This document shows positions 32,034 through 43,934 of a stretch of 64,000 nucleotides of DNA, in pieces. Origin of the DNA: Teratosphaeria epicoccoides (Eukaryota; Ascomycota; Dothideomycetes; Mycosphaerellales; Teratosphaeriaceae). The translations under genes were made by a program, and so were the position numbers. The notes below the pieces were generated by a model. The model made no database searches and was not told the origin of the DNA. It worked only from the letters and a program-made list of their open reading frames with translations. The stretch covers positions 62,001 to 126,000 of the forward strand of contig JADDMT010000036.1 of assembly GCA_021401465.1 (NCBI GenBank), given 5' to 3'. Positions within the stretch are counted from its first letter, which is position 1. Every line of letters starts with the position of its first letter.

Positions 32034-33801
32034 ATGCAGAACTACAGAGGATTCCAACAGCAACGCAGCCCAGCGGCTTCCAGGCGCGGACCAGGTACGC
32101 ACACAGATTTACTTTTGCTCGCTACACGGCCAGCCCGTTGCAACGCGGTGCCGGTATTGCCCTCAACCAGAGCTCGACTGCAACACGCAAGTTGCGCGTC
32201 GGAGCTGGAGCCCGCGCAGTCAGGACAGCATGGCGGCGTCACAACACCGCCGGAAGATCTCGTTCCGTGACCTAGAGCTGACAGTGAATCGCCGCCAAGG
32301 TCCCATGGTACCTGGTCCGCAGCACGGGCAGCAACCCACCATGACACCCCAGCAGATACAGGCGCAGCGACTCGAAGACATCCGCCGATTGGACGCGGCG
32401 CGGCGCATAAGCAAGAAGCCCACAGATCGCGAGATACCCTTCGAGCTGAGTGACGTAGTGGTCGGCGACGGGGTGCAGCGATACGGGAAGTTGCGAGACA
32501 CAGAGAGGCAGCTCGACGCCGTCATGATGCGCAAGAGATTAGACATCAGCGACAATCTGCAGCGGAGATATGCGCGACGAGAAGGCGTGCTGAGAGTATG
32601 GGTGAGCAATACGGCCGAAGGTCAGCCTTGGCAAGAAGGCAGTGGCATCGGCGAAGATGGGACGTTCGATTTTGGCGAGAACAGTCAGGCCACGTTTCGC
32701 GTCAAGATAGAAGGCAGGTTGCTTGACGATCCGGGCGAGGAGAGACAAGACGTCGAAAAGAAGGAGGGCGAGGCCGAAGATGGCAAAAGTGCGGACTGCA
32801 AGCGACCAAGCCAGCGGCCGCGATTCAGCCAATTCTTCAAGGCTATACGCATTAACTTCTCGCGGAATCCATCTTTGCAGCCGGACGGATACTCTGAGAT
32901 CGAGTGGCGGAAGCCGCAACCTGGCCAACAAAATCCCAATCACGACCCAAACAGCAGCGAGGCAGTTTTCGACACGCTTGAGTTCGAGAGAAAGACAGAC
33001 GAAAACATCAACATTACAATCAATCTGTACCGTGATGACAGGCACGAGCGCTTTCAGCTTAGCCCTCAGCTTGCCGAGATTCTGGATACGGAGGAAGACG
33101 ACCGCGCGGGTGCTGTGCAGGGCATCTGGGAGTATTGTCGCGCAATGAAGCTACAGGACGCTGAAGACAGGAGGTGGATACAATGCGATGACCAGTTGAA
33201 GAAGGTGTGTGGCGTATACACGGTTAGGATGACCAGGAGACCTACTGATCTGTTACAGCTGTTCAATCAAGAGCGAATCCATTTTCCATACGTGCCGGAT
33301 CTCCTGCACCCTCACCTCAAGCCACTGCCACCGATTCAGCTCAGCTATACAATTCGCGTGGATAAGTCGTATATTCGTGGCGAGCCGGACAACGGTGTTC
33401 AGCCATCAGCACCAACCATCTACGATATTCGCATTCCGCTGCCAAATCCGCTCATGGGCCAACTTACGCGCTTCCATACCTCCAAGGCTCATCTCGGCAC
33501 TCTCCAACAAATCGTTAAGACGGACGATGACCTGGCGTTGCTAGTGCAGAAGATCAATCAGACCAACGCCAAACGCAAGTTTTACGACAATCTTGCGAAA
33601 GACCCGACAAATTTCGTCAAGCGATGGATATCATCTCAGCAACGCGATCTCGAAGTCATCCTGGCGGAAGCTAGAAGGGGCGGTGGCGAGGATGCGAGTG
33701 GCGAGGAATGGCGCAAAGGGGGTAAGGACGGGGTTTGGGGATCAAAGCTGGCGCAGGAGAGCGTGGGTCTGTACCTGGCGAGGAATACCAAGCCATATTG
33801 A
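32034..33801 (+). CDS. SNF12: SWI/SNF or RSC chromatin-remodelling subunit, SMARCD family (Snf12/Rsc6/Ssr3)
   Basis: A 520-residue nuclear protein, a core subunit of SWI/SNF-type remodellers. Exon 1 is 32034-32094 and exon 2 is 32300-33801; they join so that RRGP runs into GPMVPGPQHGQQP. The basic segment RRISKKPTDREIP followed by VVGDGVQRYGKLRDTERQLD is the conserved SMARCD N-terminal block. A SWIB domain lies at about residues 270-345 (LAEILDTEEDDRAGAVQGIW, then EYCRAMKLQDAEDRRWIQCD). The C-terminus is helical (KRKFYDNLAKDPTNFVKRWI). The 205-nt first intron is long for this genome and contains an open frame with its own ATG at 32230, so a second start or an extra exon is possible. Which of the two complexes it serves cannot be decided here. 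Confidence 0.9.
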
Positions 33802-34481
33802 AGGACCTGATGCGCAAGGCTTAAGGCCGTGCAGGACACAGATAAGCAGTACAGGCTGAGAGCACGCGGCTGTAGAAAGCACAGTGAAAGGCTGCAAGTT
33901 GCGTTTGGGCATTCAGAAAGCTGGGAAGAGGCGATGGGATTGAAAGTCAAAGCAAGGCATGACCCTGGAAGATGCGTTGGAGGTCGTTGTTGTAAGAGTA
34001 AGAGCGAGGCGTCAGGACGAAATTAAGCAACAGCAAGTAATACCAATATCCGGGTAAGGACGCAATGGCCAGAATTGATAGGCATACGACTCACTGTTCT
34101 ACGACTGATATGAATCTTCTTGTGCAGCACTACGAAGGCGCCGTTATCCTTCTGTGTCAGCCTCTGGCCGGCATTCTTTAATGTAATGGAGCGACAGCAT
34201 GACGCTTCCTGTGCTTCTCGACCGAGCCCCAGACCGCAACTCGCAAGATGAATCGGTAGTACGGATTGCTCGTTCCAAGACGGCCCAGTAGTGCCAGCGA
34301 GGTCGCCCCTCCGACCGAATCGCATATTCAGGGCATGGCAATAGCACCAGAGGACAGGCCTTAGAGTGGCAATAGCCTTTCGGTCTGGGGTCGTCAAATT
34401 CGCACAAATATTGCGATCATCATACCTCATGGCACGCAGGTAGAAACGACGCGAGCTGAAGGTGCGACAAGGATCGAGACC
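33802..34481. other. Intergenic, no supported gene
   Basis: About 680 bases after the SMARCD stop. Open frames on the minus strand (for example between 34023 and 34679) have basic, Arg/Leu-biased composition without motifs and look like chance frames. Confidence 0.45.
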
Positions 34482-35000
34482 ATGATGGCTCACGGCTCGC
34501 AGGTAGAAATAACGCAAGCAGGGAATGATGATGGGGATTCTGTGAGGATAATGGGTCCTTCTAATCTTGCCCAGCCTGTAGGCTTTTCTAAGCAGGGCAC
34601 TATGGACAGTAACCAAGAGTTCGAGAGGCGCGCTATCGAGGGTACGGATCAGAGTGACGACAATGACGACGACCTGCACCGCCTACCTGATGGAGAGAGC
34701 GCTGACGAGAGTGATGGCCAGCTTCGTTCTGACGAATGGCTTTTATCCTTCAAGAGCGGGGAGGTGCGGCACCTGACTGTTGAGCAGAAGAAAGGAGACA
34801 TAACGTGCTGCGGGCTTCCAAACAGCATACATCCGTGGTCGGATGGAAGAAGCACAGGAAAAGTAAGTCCAGAGAACATCGACAGATTCTCAAGGATGAT
34901 GATGCGCTGGCTGGGCCTATGCGCCGCCAAGATGCTTGAGGCTGTCTCCGGCGAGCAAAAGCAGGAGTTTCAGGGTGATGGAGCGGTAGAGATGCTATAA
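34482..35000 (+). CDS. Possible hypothetical protein, 172 residues
   Basis: An ATG-initiated frame of 172 codons, acidic in the middle (DQSDDNDDDLHRLPDGESAD) with a more hydrophobic end (RMMMRWLGLCAAKMLEAV). A consensus donor at 34865 (gtaagt) suggests it may be spliced rather than end at 35000. I recognise no family. Composition is more protein-like than flanking frames, but evidence is thin, and it may be the 5' part of the interrupted region that follows. Confidence 0.3.
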   Translation: MMAHGSQVEITQAGNDDGDSVRIMGPSNLAQPVGFSKQGTMDSNQEFERRAIEGTDQSDDNDDDLHRLPDGESADESDGQLRSDEWLLSFKSGEVRHLTVEQKKGDITCCGLPNSIHPWSDGRSTGKVSPENIDRFSRMMMRWLGLCAAKMLEAVSGEQKQEFQGDGAVEML

Positions 35001-35103
35001 GCAGCGTGAAATAGAAAGAGCAAAATGCTCGCAGGATGCGAGTAGGAGGGCTGAGACCAGCCAAAAGCCAAATGCTTCGACAAAGAAGACCATACAGGCA
35101 GTC

Positions 35104-36041
35104 TCTTCTGACATGGCAGGACTGGACATGCCAGGCGATACAGTCTTTTGGCCTGCTCTGAGACGGACAGTAAAAGCAGCTATAGATCAAGGCGAGAGCT
35201 TATAGCCCTCTACACCGCACGAACTGGACAGCTATGGTCTTCATCCGAGCAAAAGTCACTTCCACAATGCCGGTGGTTCTTCAGGCCCACAGGCACAACT
35301 CAGCAGCGACGCGGCGCGTGACTTTGGCAGCCACGATCCTACGCTCTACAACGCGCATCCCCATCTGCCTCAACACGAGAGTCTAGGCCGATTCGCATTG
35401 TACAGTGCTGTGAACCGTTCTGCTGGTTCCCAGCCTTCCGTCTCTAATGATAGCATCCCGATTGCGCCAACGCTCACCCAAGTGATGGCATACCAACGAG
35501 CTATAGCTCGATGCCTGGAGTTAATCACCCCAGCTCTAGGAGCACCGCTTGCAGCGGGCCGACTTCTCCTACAGATAGGTGGCTTGAGAGTGTCACCGAT
35601 GGGCAACGTCAGGCGTCTGAATATATCGATGGCATGCAATATGGGCAGCTTGCTCACCAGGACCGCGGTGCCAATCTACAAAGCGGGCGCTACGGCGGCA
35701 GATTCAACACTCACAACTCCGTCTTCTCTGACAACGATCGGATTGCACGCAGTGGAGCTCGAAATGGTCAAGCAAACCGCGGCTGGCACAACAACCTCTG
35801 GAGTAACGCCGCCGGTATCAATCAATACGCTTCTCCGTACGGCCACCCACAGATCGCGAGTGACAATTTGCGACATGCGCAGCATCCCAGTATAGCGAAC
35901 CCAAACAATTGGTCCGGCAATGGCAATTTTGTCATAGCGGGCAATGGGCTGCCCCTTTTTGGGTATATGAATCCTACGCAAGAGCCGCAATTGACGGACG
36001 GCGAGCGAGCGGACCGTAGAGAAAGATCAGAGAGGGAGTAA
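35104..36041 (+). pseudogene. Interrupted low-complexity coding region
   Basis: From 35104 to about 35500 one frame reads like a Gly/His/Ser-rich protein (FHNAGGSSGPQAQLSSD, YNAHPHLPQHESLG) except for a TAG at 35203-35205. From 35511 the protein-like reading moves to another frame, with Asn/Gly/Gln-rich text (HNSVFSDNDRIARSGARNG, PNNWSGNGNFVIAGNG) that ends at 36041. The only donor-acceptor pair I can see between the two frames would make a 25-nt intron, too short. Either this is a decayed gene with one stop and one frameshift, or a spliced gene whose introns I cannot place. Style resembles the N-terminal half of the next gene. Confidence 0.35.
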
Positions 36042-36581
36042 CAGATATCGTGTGACTGGCAAGTCATGCAGACGGGGAGACTAGCAGCCGAGTCACCACG
36101 AGGCCGACATGCAATGTTTGACCTACCTCCAATACACCCCAACAAACTCGAAGTTGACTTTACCGTGGTATCGTCGCCAGTACAGGTTGGGCTTTTGACG
36201 GACGGTCACGCGACACTCGAGCCACCAATCGAAGCTGCGGGATAAGCAAAAGCCTGCCAGAGATTCCATTCGCGCAGAAGATCAATCAGACAGAGCGTGA
36301 GAGACGCTTCGAGTGTTTGCATGTGGTCCGCGCACCTTCTCTTTTGGGAACAAAGTTCGCTCGGCAGATCCCTGCAGCTGCATTAGTGTCGTTTGCCCGG
36401 CAGTCCTTCCGCACAAAGCTCGTTTTCCCCCCATTATGCTGGACTTTCAGTGCAAACATAGTCCCAATACCATCGATACGAACGCGGTAAAGTGACCACT
36501 AGTACGTACTTTGAGCGCCCGAGACCATTGCCAGGCCACCGCTCGAGCGAATGCTCGCACACACGTAAACCGTGCCCTGGA
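36042..36581. other. Intergenic, promoter of the following orphan gene
   Basis: About 540 bases with no supportable coding content. The frame of the next gene stays open back to about 36492 but lacks an ATG there. Confidence 0.45.
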
Positions 36582-39268
36582 ATGACGGTCCATACTGACT
36601 TGACAACGCAGACAAGCTTGATGGCTGAATCGACTCGTGGTCACCACCTGCATTACGGGGACTATGATGGCCACCGACACGATCCTTCAGAGAATGAAGG
36701 GGTGAGTCAAGGCTTTGGTATAGCCAACCCTCTTCTTGGGGCCAATGCGCACCCACAATCCTCTTTCAGCGCTCGAAAGGCAAGCACGTTCGGGGACAGC
36801 TTTTATGCCGGTGGGCAGCCCGTGGCGAGGCTCCAAGGTGGGGGGGACTCGCTGCATAGAGAGCGTATGTTCCAGCCAACGACGATGATGGCTGCTCCTC
36901 GGAATGAGTGGCAAGCGCACCATGCAGAGATGATGCATGGAGAGGGTCGACCAGTACCCGCGATGTCTCCTGCAGACCAGCTTGCCATGTACAATCTGGT
37001 CCGCTCTCAGCAACAACTATTGCAGCAGATGCAAATGCAAAATGCGCATCTAGCCCAGCACAGCGGCTTTGGCCCCGGCTATCTCGCAGGCCATGGCTGG
37101 AATAGCATGGCAATGAACCCACCGCATGTTCACTCCACATTCCCTCGTGGGGATACGACACTGCCTGCGCAGGCATATGCTCACGACGAGAGGTTGTATC
37201 AAGATCACGAGCGTTGGAATCACTATGAGCAGCCCACATACCGAGAATACCAGCGACCTGGTTTCATGGCCAATGAGACCCCGTGCATTGGAAGCATGGG
37301 CGAACTAGGTGCGCATCATCAGCTCTCTGATCAGCCGTTCATTCGCGGTCTGCCTAGTTACCGGCAAAGTATGTGCTATTTGCGACTGTGATTACTCTTG
37401 TACTGACCGCCTCAGTAGCTCCTTTCCATGGTTTCGTAGAGCCGAGTCCGAGCGCGCTCACTACACCGCAGCCTCAGCCGGCGCGCCTGCCGCCAATATC
37501 GAACTTTGCGCCAGCTCGTCGCAGGTTGGTTGGGCCTGGTGATGGCAACATCAGCCGGTCGTCTTCTCCATGGCAGCCCTCTGCGCATCACACTCCAGTG
37601 GCTGGGTCCGTAAATGTCAGGCAAGCGCACGACAGGGTTGATTCCGCGCAGCCGACACCTGTAGTCCCACAAGAAGACGTACGCAAGTATGCTCCTCCAG
37701 CACCGATGCTGCAAACCAACACTGCCGGAACTGTTGATCAAGATCCTCCAGAGCAACAATCAACGATCAAGCTCGAGGCGCACGGTCATGTACCAGCAAT
37801 CGCTGATTACGCACTGTCGCATAAAGTACTCAGGCGCTTTGGCGACTTCTCGCCGGCGTTGCAGCGTTTCAATGGTATTGTTGATCAATACAACAACGAC
37901 GAGCTTAACGCTGGCCAATTCTTCAGTGCATTATACGAGCTTTTCTACTGGTCTGGCTCTTCGGAGCTGCTAGATGTACTGAAAGAACACATACCGAGTC
38001 AGTTTGGGGTTACCGACGTGGTCAATTTCTATGAGGAGTTGCAAAACGTTGCCAAAGATCGTGCGAAGAAGTGTAAAGAGGTAGCTGCCATGAGGGACGC
38101 TTTGCGTACCTGGGCACGCAAGAAGGCGGCTAGGCCAACCAAAGGTGACGAGCCTGCAAGCGCAGGTGACGAAGGTCAGCAGGTCGCGCCAGCGAGCAAG
38201 AAGACGCGGAGGAAGTCGAGGCGTGCCTCCAAAGCCAAGGCAGTATCGTCTCTTATCGTCAAACTTCCTGTTGATGCGTCTGCGCTGCTTGCCAAGCTGC
38301 AGGCGAGCGACAACACGGATGAAACCGCGCGCACTCGGAAGAAGAGGCCAAGAAATGGGTTCAAGGCTTCGGAGCGCCTGTCAGAGCCAACTGAGGTCAG
38401 TGAGAATGAGAGTCCCGAGGCTGATCGCGAAGCTCCACCAGAGCGCCCAGACTTGGTCGTTGCGGAGGATCCAGAGACTGGTGGCGACATCCTCATCAAC
38501 AAGGGCACTGAGCAGCCGCTCCCGGCCAGTCAAACACCGTCCTGCTGGGTTGATCATTTTGGTCCGGTCTACAAGACCCGGTGGCAGATCCTGGCTCGTG
38601 ACAGTAACCCGTACATTCACGAGCCGTGCAAGCAAGGCTTCGAGCATCCGAGCTTGGTCAAGCAGCACCATCCGCCAAAGGACCCCGCTAAGGGCGAGGT
38701 AGGAAATTGGTGCGCTGTTATGCTCGAGAGGAGAGAGAGTGGTGATTGGCAGGAGTGGAATCATCACGAGAGTTGCAAGGTCACTGAGACCAACATCAAC
38801 TACACCATGGTCAGGGATGGCTATGTTATCAACGACCGAGAGAGTCTGGACAAGATCGAGCGTGCTGTCAACAAGGGTCTTGAGTTCAAAGACCAGGCAA
38901 GGTTGTGGGATGAGGCGCAGAATGGTCAAGCGGACGTCAGCACGACTGTCGCCGAGCCCTCCGCCGAGCCCTCCGCCGAGCTTGTCAAGAAAACTGAGAC
39001 GGACGCCAGTCCAGGTGCAATGGCTGGTGGAATTCCGGAGATGGCGGCCGCTGCATCGACAATCAACGCAAAGACTTCCCCAAATGCTGTATCAACCAAG
39101 ACGCCCGGCAAGAAGGTACCGGCGAAGCGTGCCAATCCGTCCCCTTCCAAGTATGGTCTCACGCCGCAGAAGCGTAGGTACGTCGTGGCGGGCGCCGGCG
39201 ACGACGACAAAGAGGCCGAAGCGCGTGCCATAGAGATCCTCTCCAGCAGTAACAAGGGCCGCAAGTGA
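36582..39268 (+). CDS. Uncharacterised low-complexity protein, about 879 residues
   Basis: Two exons, 36582-37368 and 37416-39268, join in phase through an intron with a clear ctgac branch site (SYRQ into IAPFHGFVEPS). The N-terminal half is Gln/His/Met/Pro-rich and probably disordered, with LVRSQQQLLQQMQMQNAHLA as a short coiled stretch. A folded-looking helical module follows around residues 410-510 (YALSHKVLRRFGDFSPALQR, FYWSGSSELLDVLKEHIP), then basic lysine-rich tracts (KKTRRKSRRASKAKA) and a cysteine-containing region CWVDHFGPVYKTRWQILA. The C-terminus is Ala/Lys-rich. The composition suggests a nuclear regulatory protein; I do not recognise the family. ATGs at 36582 and 36621 are both possible starts. 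Confidence 0.75.
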
Positions 39269-39837
39269 CTGTCACTTGGGTTCCTTGCTGCTGCAGCCAA
39301 GTTGTGTCCTGATTCAGGATGGTGCATGCGATTAAAGAGTTCCGGTGTAGTGCTCCATGTGTGGACATCTTGGGAGACCGTGTGGGCGAGTGACAACATT
39401 ACGGCGTTGGTGAGCAATTAGGTGGCCTGACGCTGTTTTGCGGACTGCTCGATGGTGCTGGACTGGCTGCTCGAAAGCGGACTTGGCAGAAGTGTGGTTC
39501 TCTGGTCCCGGCTGAAGTCGATATTGCGGAAACGACAGCAGCGTAGCCATAATTTCTTTCGTAGCGTTCCATGAGCTACCTCTACAAGAAGATATATGAC
39601 GAACCTGCAGCTCATTGCAGTGTCCTCCTGACAGTACTTCGCCATCCAGATTGAGAGGATACATGTAATAGAGAATGGTAGCCGCTGCGGCCGCTTTGCC
39701 GTGTTCAATGAGCGGCGCTTTGTTGTTCCTGCGCCGAGTGTCTTTGCATCAACGTTGGCTCTCGCTTGAATTTTACATGCTGATAATTTCTCCTTCTACG
39801 ATTGTGTATCCCCGCCGAAAGAGCTGAGGGAATCGAA
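39269..39837. other. Intergenic, promoter of SPB4
   Basis: About 570 bases between two plus-strand genes. No supported frame; the final hundred bases are relatively pyrimidine- and AT-rich. Confidence 0.5.
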
Positions 39838-41807
39838 ATGGCGCAAGATGCAGCCGAAAAGCGACCAAAATCTTTCGAGGCGCTCACGCCGGCTCTTGCA
39901 GAATGGATCTTGGACTATACCAAGAGTATGGGCTTTGCCCGGACGACTCCTGTACAAGCTATGGCGATTCCGCTTCTGATGGGCAACAAGGATCTTGTTG
40001 TCGAGGTTGGTGCCGAGGACCGTGAGACTTGCGTTACGTGCGCTGATTCCAGCTGCAGGCTGTCACAGGCAGTGGCAAAACGCTCAGTTTTCTGATACCG
40101 ATCGTTACCCGAATCCTCGCTGCAGATGAGCCGAACAAGAAAGGCTATGTGCGGAGTATAGTGGTCGCACCTACCAAAGAACTTGCGGCGCAAATCTATG
40201 ATGTCCTCAGAGGCCTGCTGAAGTTCCATGCGCCATCCGCTGCTCTATTTGACCCTGAACCCGAGCCACAGGACGATGAGGATGTCGAGATGGGTCATGA
40301 GCCGCCAGTCGAGCCAGGTCCTTATGTGATACCGCAATTGCTTATTGGAGGCCGCACGAAGCTCAATGAGGACCTAGCCACATTCTCCAAGCTCAATCCG
40401 AACGTGTTGATAGCCACACCAAAACGCCTGGTCGAAGTCCTGCAGTCATCGAGAGTGGTTTTGAAGCGGCACATTTACGATTTGCTGGTGCTAGACGAGG
40501 CCGACAGGCTACTTGACCCAAATTTCCAGCCAGATTTGCAACGCATACTTGAGCTTGTACCAAAGGAACGGCGGACTGGACTGTTCAGTGCTTCCATGTC
40601 CGAAGCTGTGAATGAATTGGTGAGGGTAGGTATGCGCTATCCATTCAAGATCAGTGCGAAGGTACGGAGTAGATATGGCGCACTTGACAAGAAAACGCCT
40701 GAGAGTCTGAAATTGTGCTATATTGCTGTGCGGCCAACGCACAAGCTGCCTGCTCTGAAGCGCATACTTGAGCAGACGCACGCGGACAAGAGCATTGTAT
40801 ATGTCTCGACTCGCGCTGGTGTGGACTACTGGAAAGATATTCTAGGCCCTCTACTGGACGTACGAGTGTTTGCGGTGCATGGCGACTACAAGGCACCTGT
40901 TCGAGCGAAGAACTTGAACAGATTCCGGGGCTGTACCACACCCGCGATTCTACTGACCACTGACGTTTTGGCTCGCGGTATTGATATCCCAGATATCGAC
41001 CTTGTGGTGCAGCTCGACCCACCGAGTCAGCCAAAGGACTTCATCCACCGATGCGGACGATCTGGTAGAGCTGGCAAGCGAGGCATGGCAATCACTTTCT
41101 TGAGTGTCGGAAGCGAGGTCGATTACGTTGATTATCTGGACTTGCAAGGCACGAAGCTGGAGGCGTACCCTTCGCCGCCAGAAGTTCTCCCTGAACATGC
41201 TAGGGACGCTGTCCATTCCATGCGGAACATCTTGATGCAGAAACGCGAGTACCACGACAGATCACAGAAAGCGTTCGTCAGCTGGGTACAAGCATATACC
41301 AAGACACTGCCTGCGGACATCTTCAACATCAAGAAGCTTGATTGGGCAGAAATCGGTAAGGCTTGGGGTTTACTGCGATGGCCGAAGATGCCAGAGCTGA
41401 AGCGCTATTTCTCGGAGGCCGTCGCAGATCGCAGGTTCGGACTGGATCTCCCAGAGGATCTTGATTTGGACAGCCTGTCGTATGCAGACAAGGTGCGTGA
41501 AGCTACGCGTCGAGAGGGCTTGGCTGCTCGTGCACGAGGCGAGAAGCCAAAGCTGCCTACGAAACTTGCTGGTGCTCTCGCCGATGCCAAGCGGCGAAAG
41601 GAAAACGCATGGAGCGGGCAAAAGGAGGCCAAGGCTGCGAAAGATGCCCGACGTGAGCGCAAGGCGGTGAGGAGGAAAGCCGAGAAGGCTGGCAGGATGT
41701 CTGGAACGGAGAAGCTGAAAGAGATGGAGCTGGAGAGTCTAATCGCCAAAGTCAGAGAGCAGACTGCTGCCGAGGCTGACGATGATGAATTTGAAGGCTT
41801 TGTTTGA
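39838..41807 (+). CDS. SPB4: ATP-dependent DEAD-box RNA helicase Spb4 (DDX55)
   Basis: A nucleolar helicase of 638 residues needed for 60S ribosomal subunit assembly. Exons 39838-40005 and 40059-41807 join exactly inside motif I, giving VVEAVTGSGKTLSFLIP. The Q-motif region precedes it (FARTTPVQAMAIPLLMGNKD). Other motifs: PTKELAAQI (Ia), TPKRLVEVL (Ib), LVLDEADRLLD (II), FSASMSE (III, usually SAT), VYVSTRAG (IV), TTDVLARGIDIPDIDLV (V) and HRCGRSGRAGKRG (VI). The conserved Spb4 C-terminal extension is present (ILMQKREYHDRSQKAFVSWV, WGLLRWPKMPELK), ending in a Lys/Arg/Glu-rich tail. A 70-residue acidic insertion after motif Ia is normal in fungal Spb4. The intron donor is gttggt, a weak variant. 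The ATG at 39838 is the first in frame. Confidence 0.95.
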
Positions 41808-42965
41808 GTCAGCGCCGGATATCACTTCGTCAGAAAGCAGTCACATTGCGAGGCCGAGCGGCAATAGATAATTCTCTTCCCTCCGTCAACCCCGTCTCGA
41901 CTCACGCACCAATGTTTTGAGCCAATTTGAGCTATCAAGTGTGACGGTCAATCAACCAGGTCTTCTATATGATCAATCTCTGTTATCAAGCAGTCAAGTG
42001 AAGTGGACCAAACATCTTCTGGACATCAGTGAGTCGGTGGAGTGACTGTTCGAAGCATTTTGCGCAACGCGTCTTTTTCACGTGAGCCTCATCCGACCCG
42101 ACCCACTAGTAGACTGTGATTGCTGGGAGGATGGCTGCACTGCGATTTCACTACATTTGCGGGGAACTCCGGCCTTTTGAGCGCCCATAGGGACTCTGAG
42201 GCCTCTGGTCCGTATCACAAGTAGGAGGTATAGTGAGTGATCTCTGCCGGATCTCGAGCAGCTCTCGCTCGACCGGGTTTGCTTTACGCTTGAGCGCCGT
42301 TCATTCGTTCGCCAGCATTCTTGCGTCAGACGGCGTTCTGCAGGGACCAAGGGACCATGGGCTGTCGCGAATCTGGGGAAGCGCATCCACGAGAGGACGG
42401 GAGCGTCCGACTGGAGGCTGGACTGCAACTTCTCAGCGCGGCCCTGACCTTCTTCTCTTCTTCTCTTCATCAACATTCCGCCTCCAGAGCTATTTGAGCT
42501 TCACTTCACCGCATTCAACTCAGTCTCCCCTTCAGTATTCGGTCACGCGACATTCCTACTTCAATTGCATTCTGCCTTCATCATCCCAGCGACACATACT
42601 TCGTCACGGCGCATCTGGACATTCTTCGTCGGCGTTTTGATCACCAAGCTGCCGCGGCGACTATCGATAACGTCTGCCGCAAACGCCATTCGTCACTGTT
42701 CGAGGTGCATAACCTTGACGGCAGCGTATCCCGCAACATAGGTGGCTCTCAGGCATTGAGCAACCTGGTTCATGAATTAGAGCAAAGGAAACAATTGATG
42801 TTGTTAGATCATCTCACTGACTCAGCTTCTGATTACCATTATCGCACCGCTATTGGCAGGACATCGCTCGAAGTTGAGGACGGACTCCACTCCTCGCATG
42901 CAGCCAAGACGAGTGCTCCAAGCCGCCTCGTAGAACCTTGTGTCCCCGGCAGCAGGTTGGAAACC
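41808..42965. other. Intergenic region and probable long 5' leader
   Basis: About 1.15 kb. A pyrimidine-rich run at about 42449-42470 and further C/T-rich sequence to 42600 look like a core promoter region. The downstream frame is open from 42705 but the residues before 42966 are not protein-like, so I treat them as leader. Nothing else is recognisable. Confidence 0.5.
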
Positions 42966-43934
42966 ATGGCATCTCCAAACTACTTCTCGTCCGCTTCGCC
43001 AACGGTCGTCCTTCCACCGCCCTCTCAGCAGGGACACTACTTCGGCAATCAGCACTACACAAATGGCCTCAGCAATGGCAACAGTCCGAATCTGTTCACG
43101 AACACATTGGCATTCGCAGCCAACAGCTCCATCCCGCAGACTCCTGGATCCATGGCTGGCCGCAAACGCTCTCGAGGTGACACTAACGATGTCGAGGAAG
43201 AGGAGGGTTGCATGGACGATGGCTCAGTCGCCACCCCCACGGACAACGATACCGACATGGACAACGATGAGCAGTCCATTCAGACCCAGGTCCGACCCAT
43301 GCATCAGAAGCGACCATCGGTGAGCAGCCGCAAGTCTCAGCGTCGCGATCGAGGTGGATCCGGCTCAGGCGATCTGGCACAATTGCTTGTTCCTCAGGCG
43401 ATACGCGAAGCTGCGGCGGAGCCTCTGATTGACGAAGCAACGCGTGTGCTGGGCATTAGCTGGACAAGAATGGACTCGAGCGAATCGCTTCTGATCACTC
43501 AGGCAGCGTACGCCAGGTACATCCACAACCACTACCCAAGCTTGAAAGACGTTTCAGTTTGGTTTGAGTACAAAGGCATCCCAGGCTATCTCGTGCAAGC
43601 GCGCAACGCATACAATGGCCTCCAGGAGTACTACATCTTTTCGGAAGATTTGACAGAGGGCCGCTTGGTCACTTCCGAGCCAGCTCAGCTAATCCCGAGG
43701 CTCCAGATGCTGCCCGCGCTGCATCTGGCGGCGCCTGGAGGCCACATTCGCGCGGAGATGGACCCAATCACTGCAGCACAGAACGAAGTCAATGATGTGC
43801 AGGAGGCTGTGGTCAACGGCGAGCCCACTGCCAGCAAGTTCTCGCAGGAAGTGTTTGAGCTGAGTCGCCGCATTGAGGACAGCGCGTCTCCGGCGCCGGG
43901 CGGGTGTGCTGCACACTCGATGGAGCTGGACTAG
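42966..43934 (+). CDS. Uncharacterised conserved fungal protein, 322 residues
   Basis: An intronless frame beginning MASPNYFSSASPTVVLPPP. Residues 1-130 are Ser/Asn/Pro-rich with an acidic patch (DVEEEEGCMDD) and a basic nuclear-localisation-like stretch (KRPSVSSRKSQRRDRGG). Residues 140-280 look folded: AIREAAAEPLIDEATRVLGI, then TQAAYARYIHNHYPSLKDVS, VWFEYKGIPGYLVQARNAYN, and GLQEYYIFSEDLTEGRLVTS. I have the impression this block recurs in other Pezizomycotina but cannot name the family, and assign no function. An earlier in-frame ATG exists at 42798; the one at 42966 is preferred because composition changes there. Confidence 0.75.
   Translation: MASPNYFSSASPTVVLPPPSQQGHYFGNQHYTNGLSNGNSPNLFTNTLAFAANSSIPQTPGSMAGRKRSRGDTNDVEEEEGCMDDGSVATPTDNDTDMDNDEQSIQTQVRPMHQKRPSVSSRKSQRRDRGGSGSGDLAQLLVPQAIREAAAEPLIDEATRVLGISWTRMDSSESLLITQAAYARYIHNHYPSLKDVSVWFEYKGIPGYLVQARNAYNGLQEYYIFSEDLTEGRLVTSEPAQLIPRLQMLPALHLAAPGGHIRAEMDPITAAQNEVNDVQEAVVNGEPTASKFSQEVFELSRRIEDSASPAPGGCAAHSMELD

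Noticed and set aside
34023..34679. Minus-strand open frame of 218 codons
   Set aside because: Basic, Arg/Leu/Val-biased with no motif, and partly overlaps a more plausible plus-strand frame.
42705..42965. N-terminal extension of the 322-residue protein
   Set aside because: The frame is open but starts without ATG and its composition is leader-like; ATG 42966 fits better.
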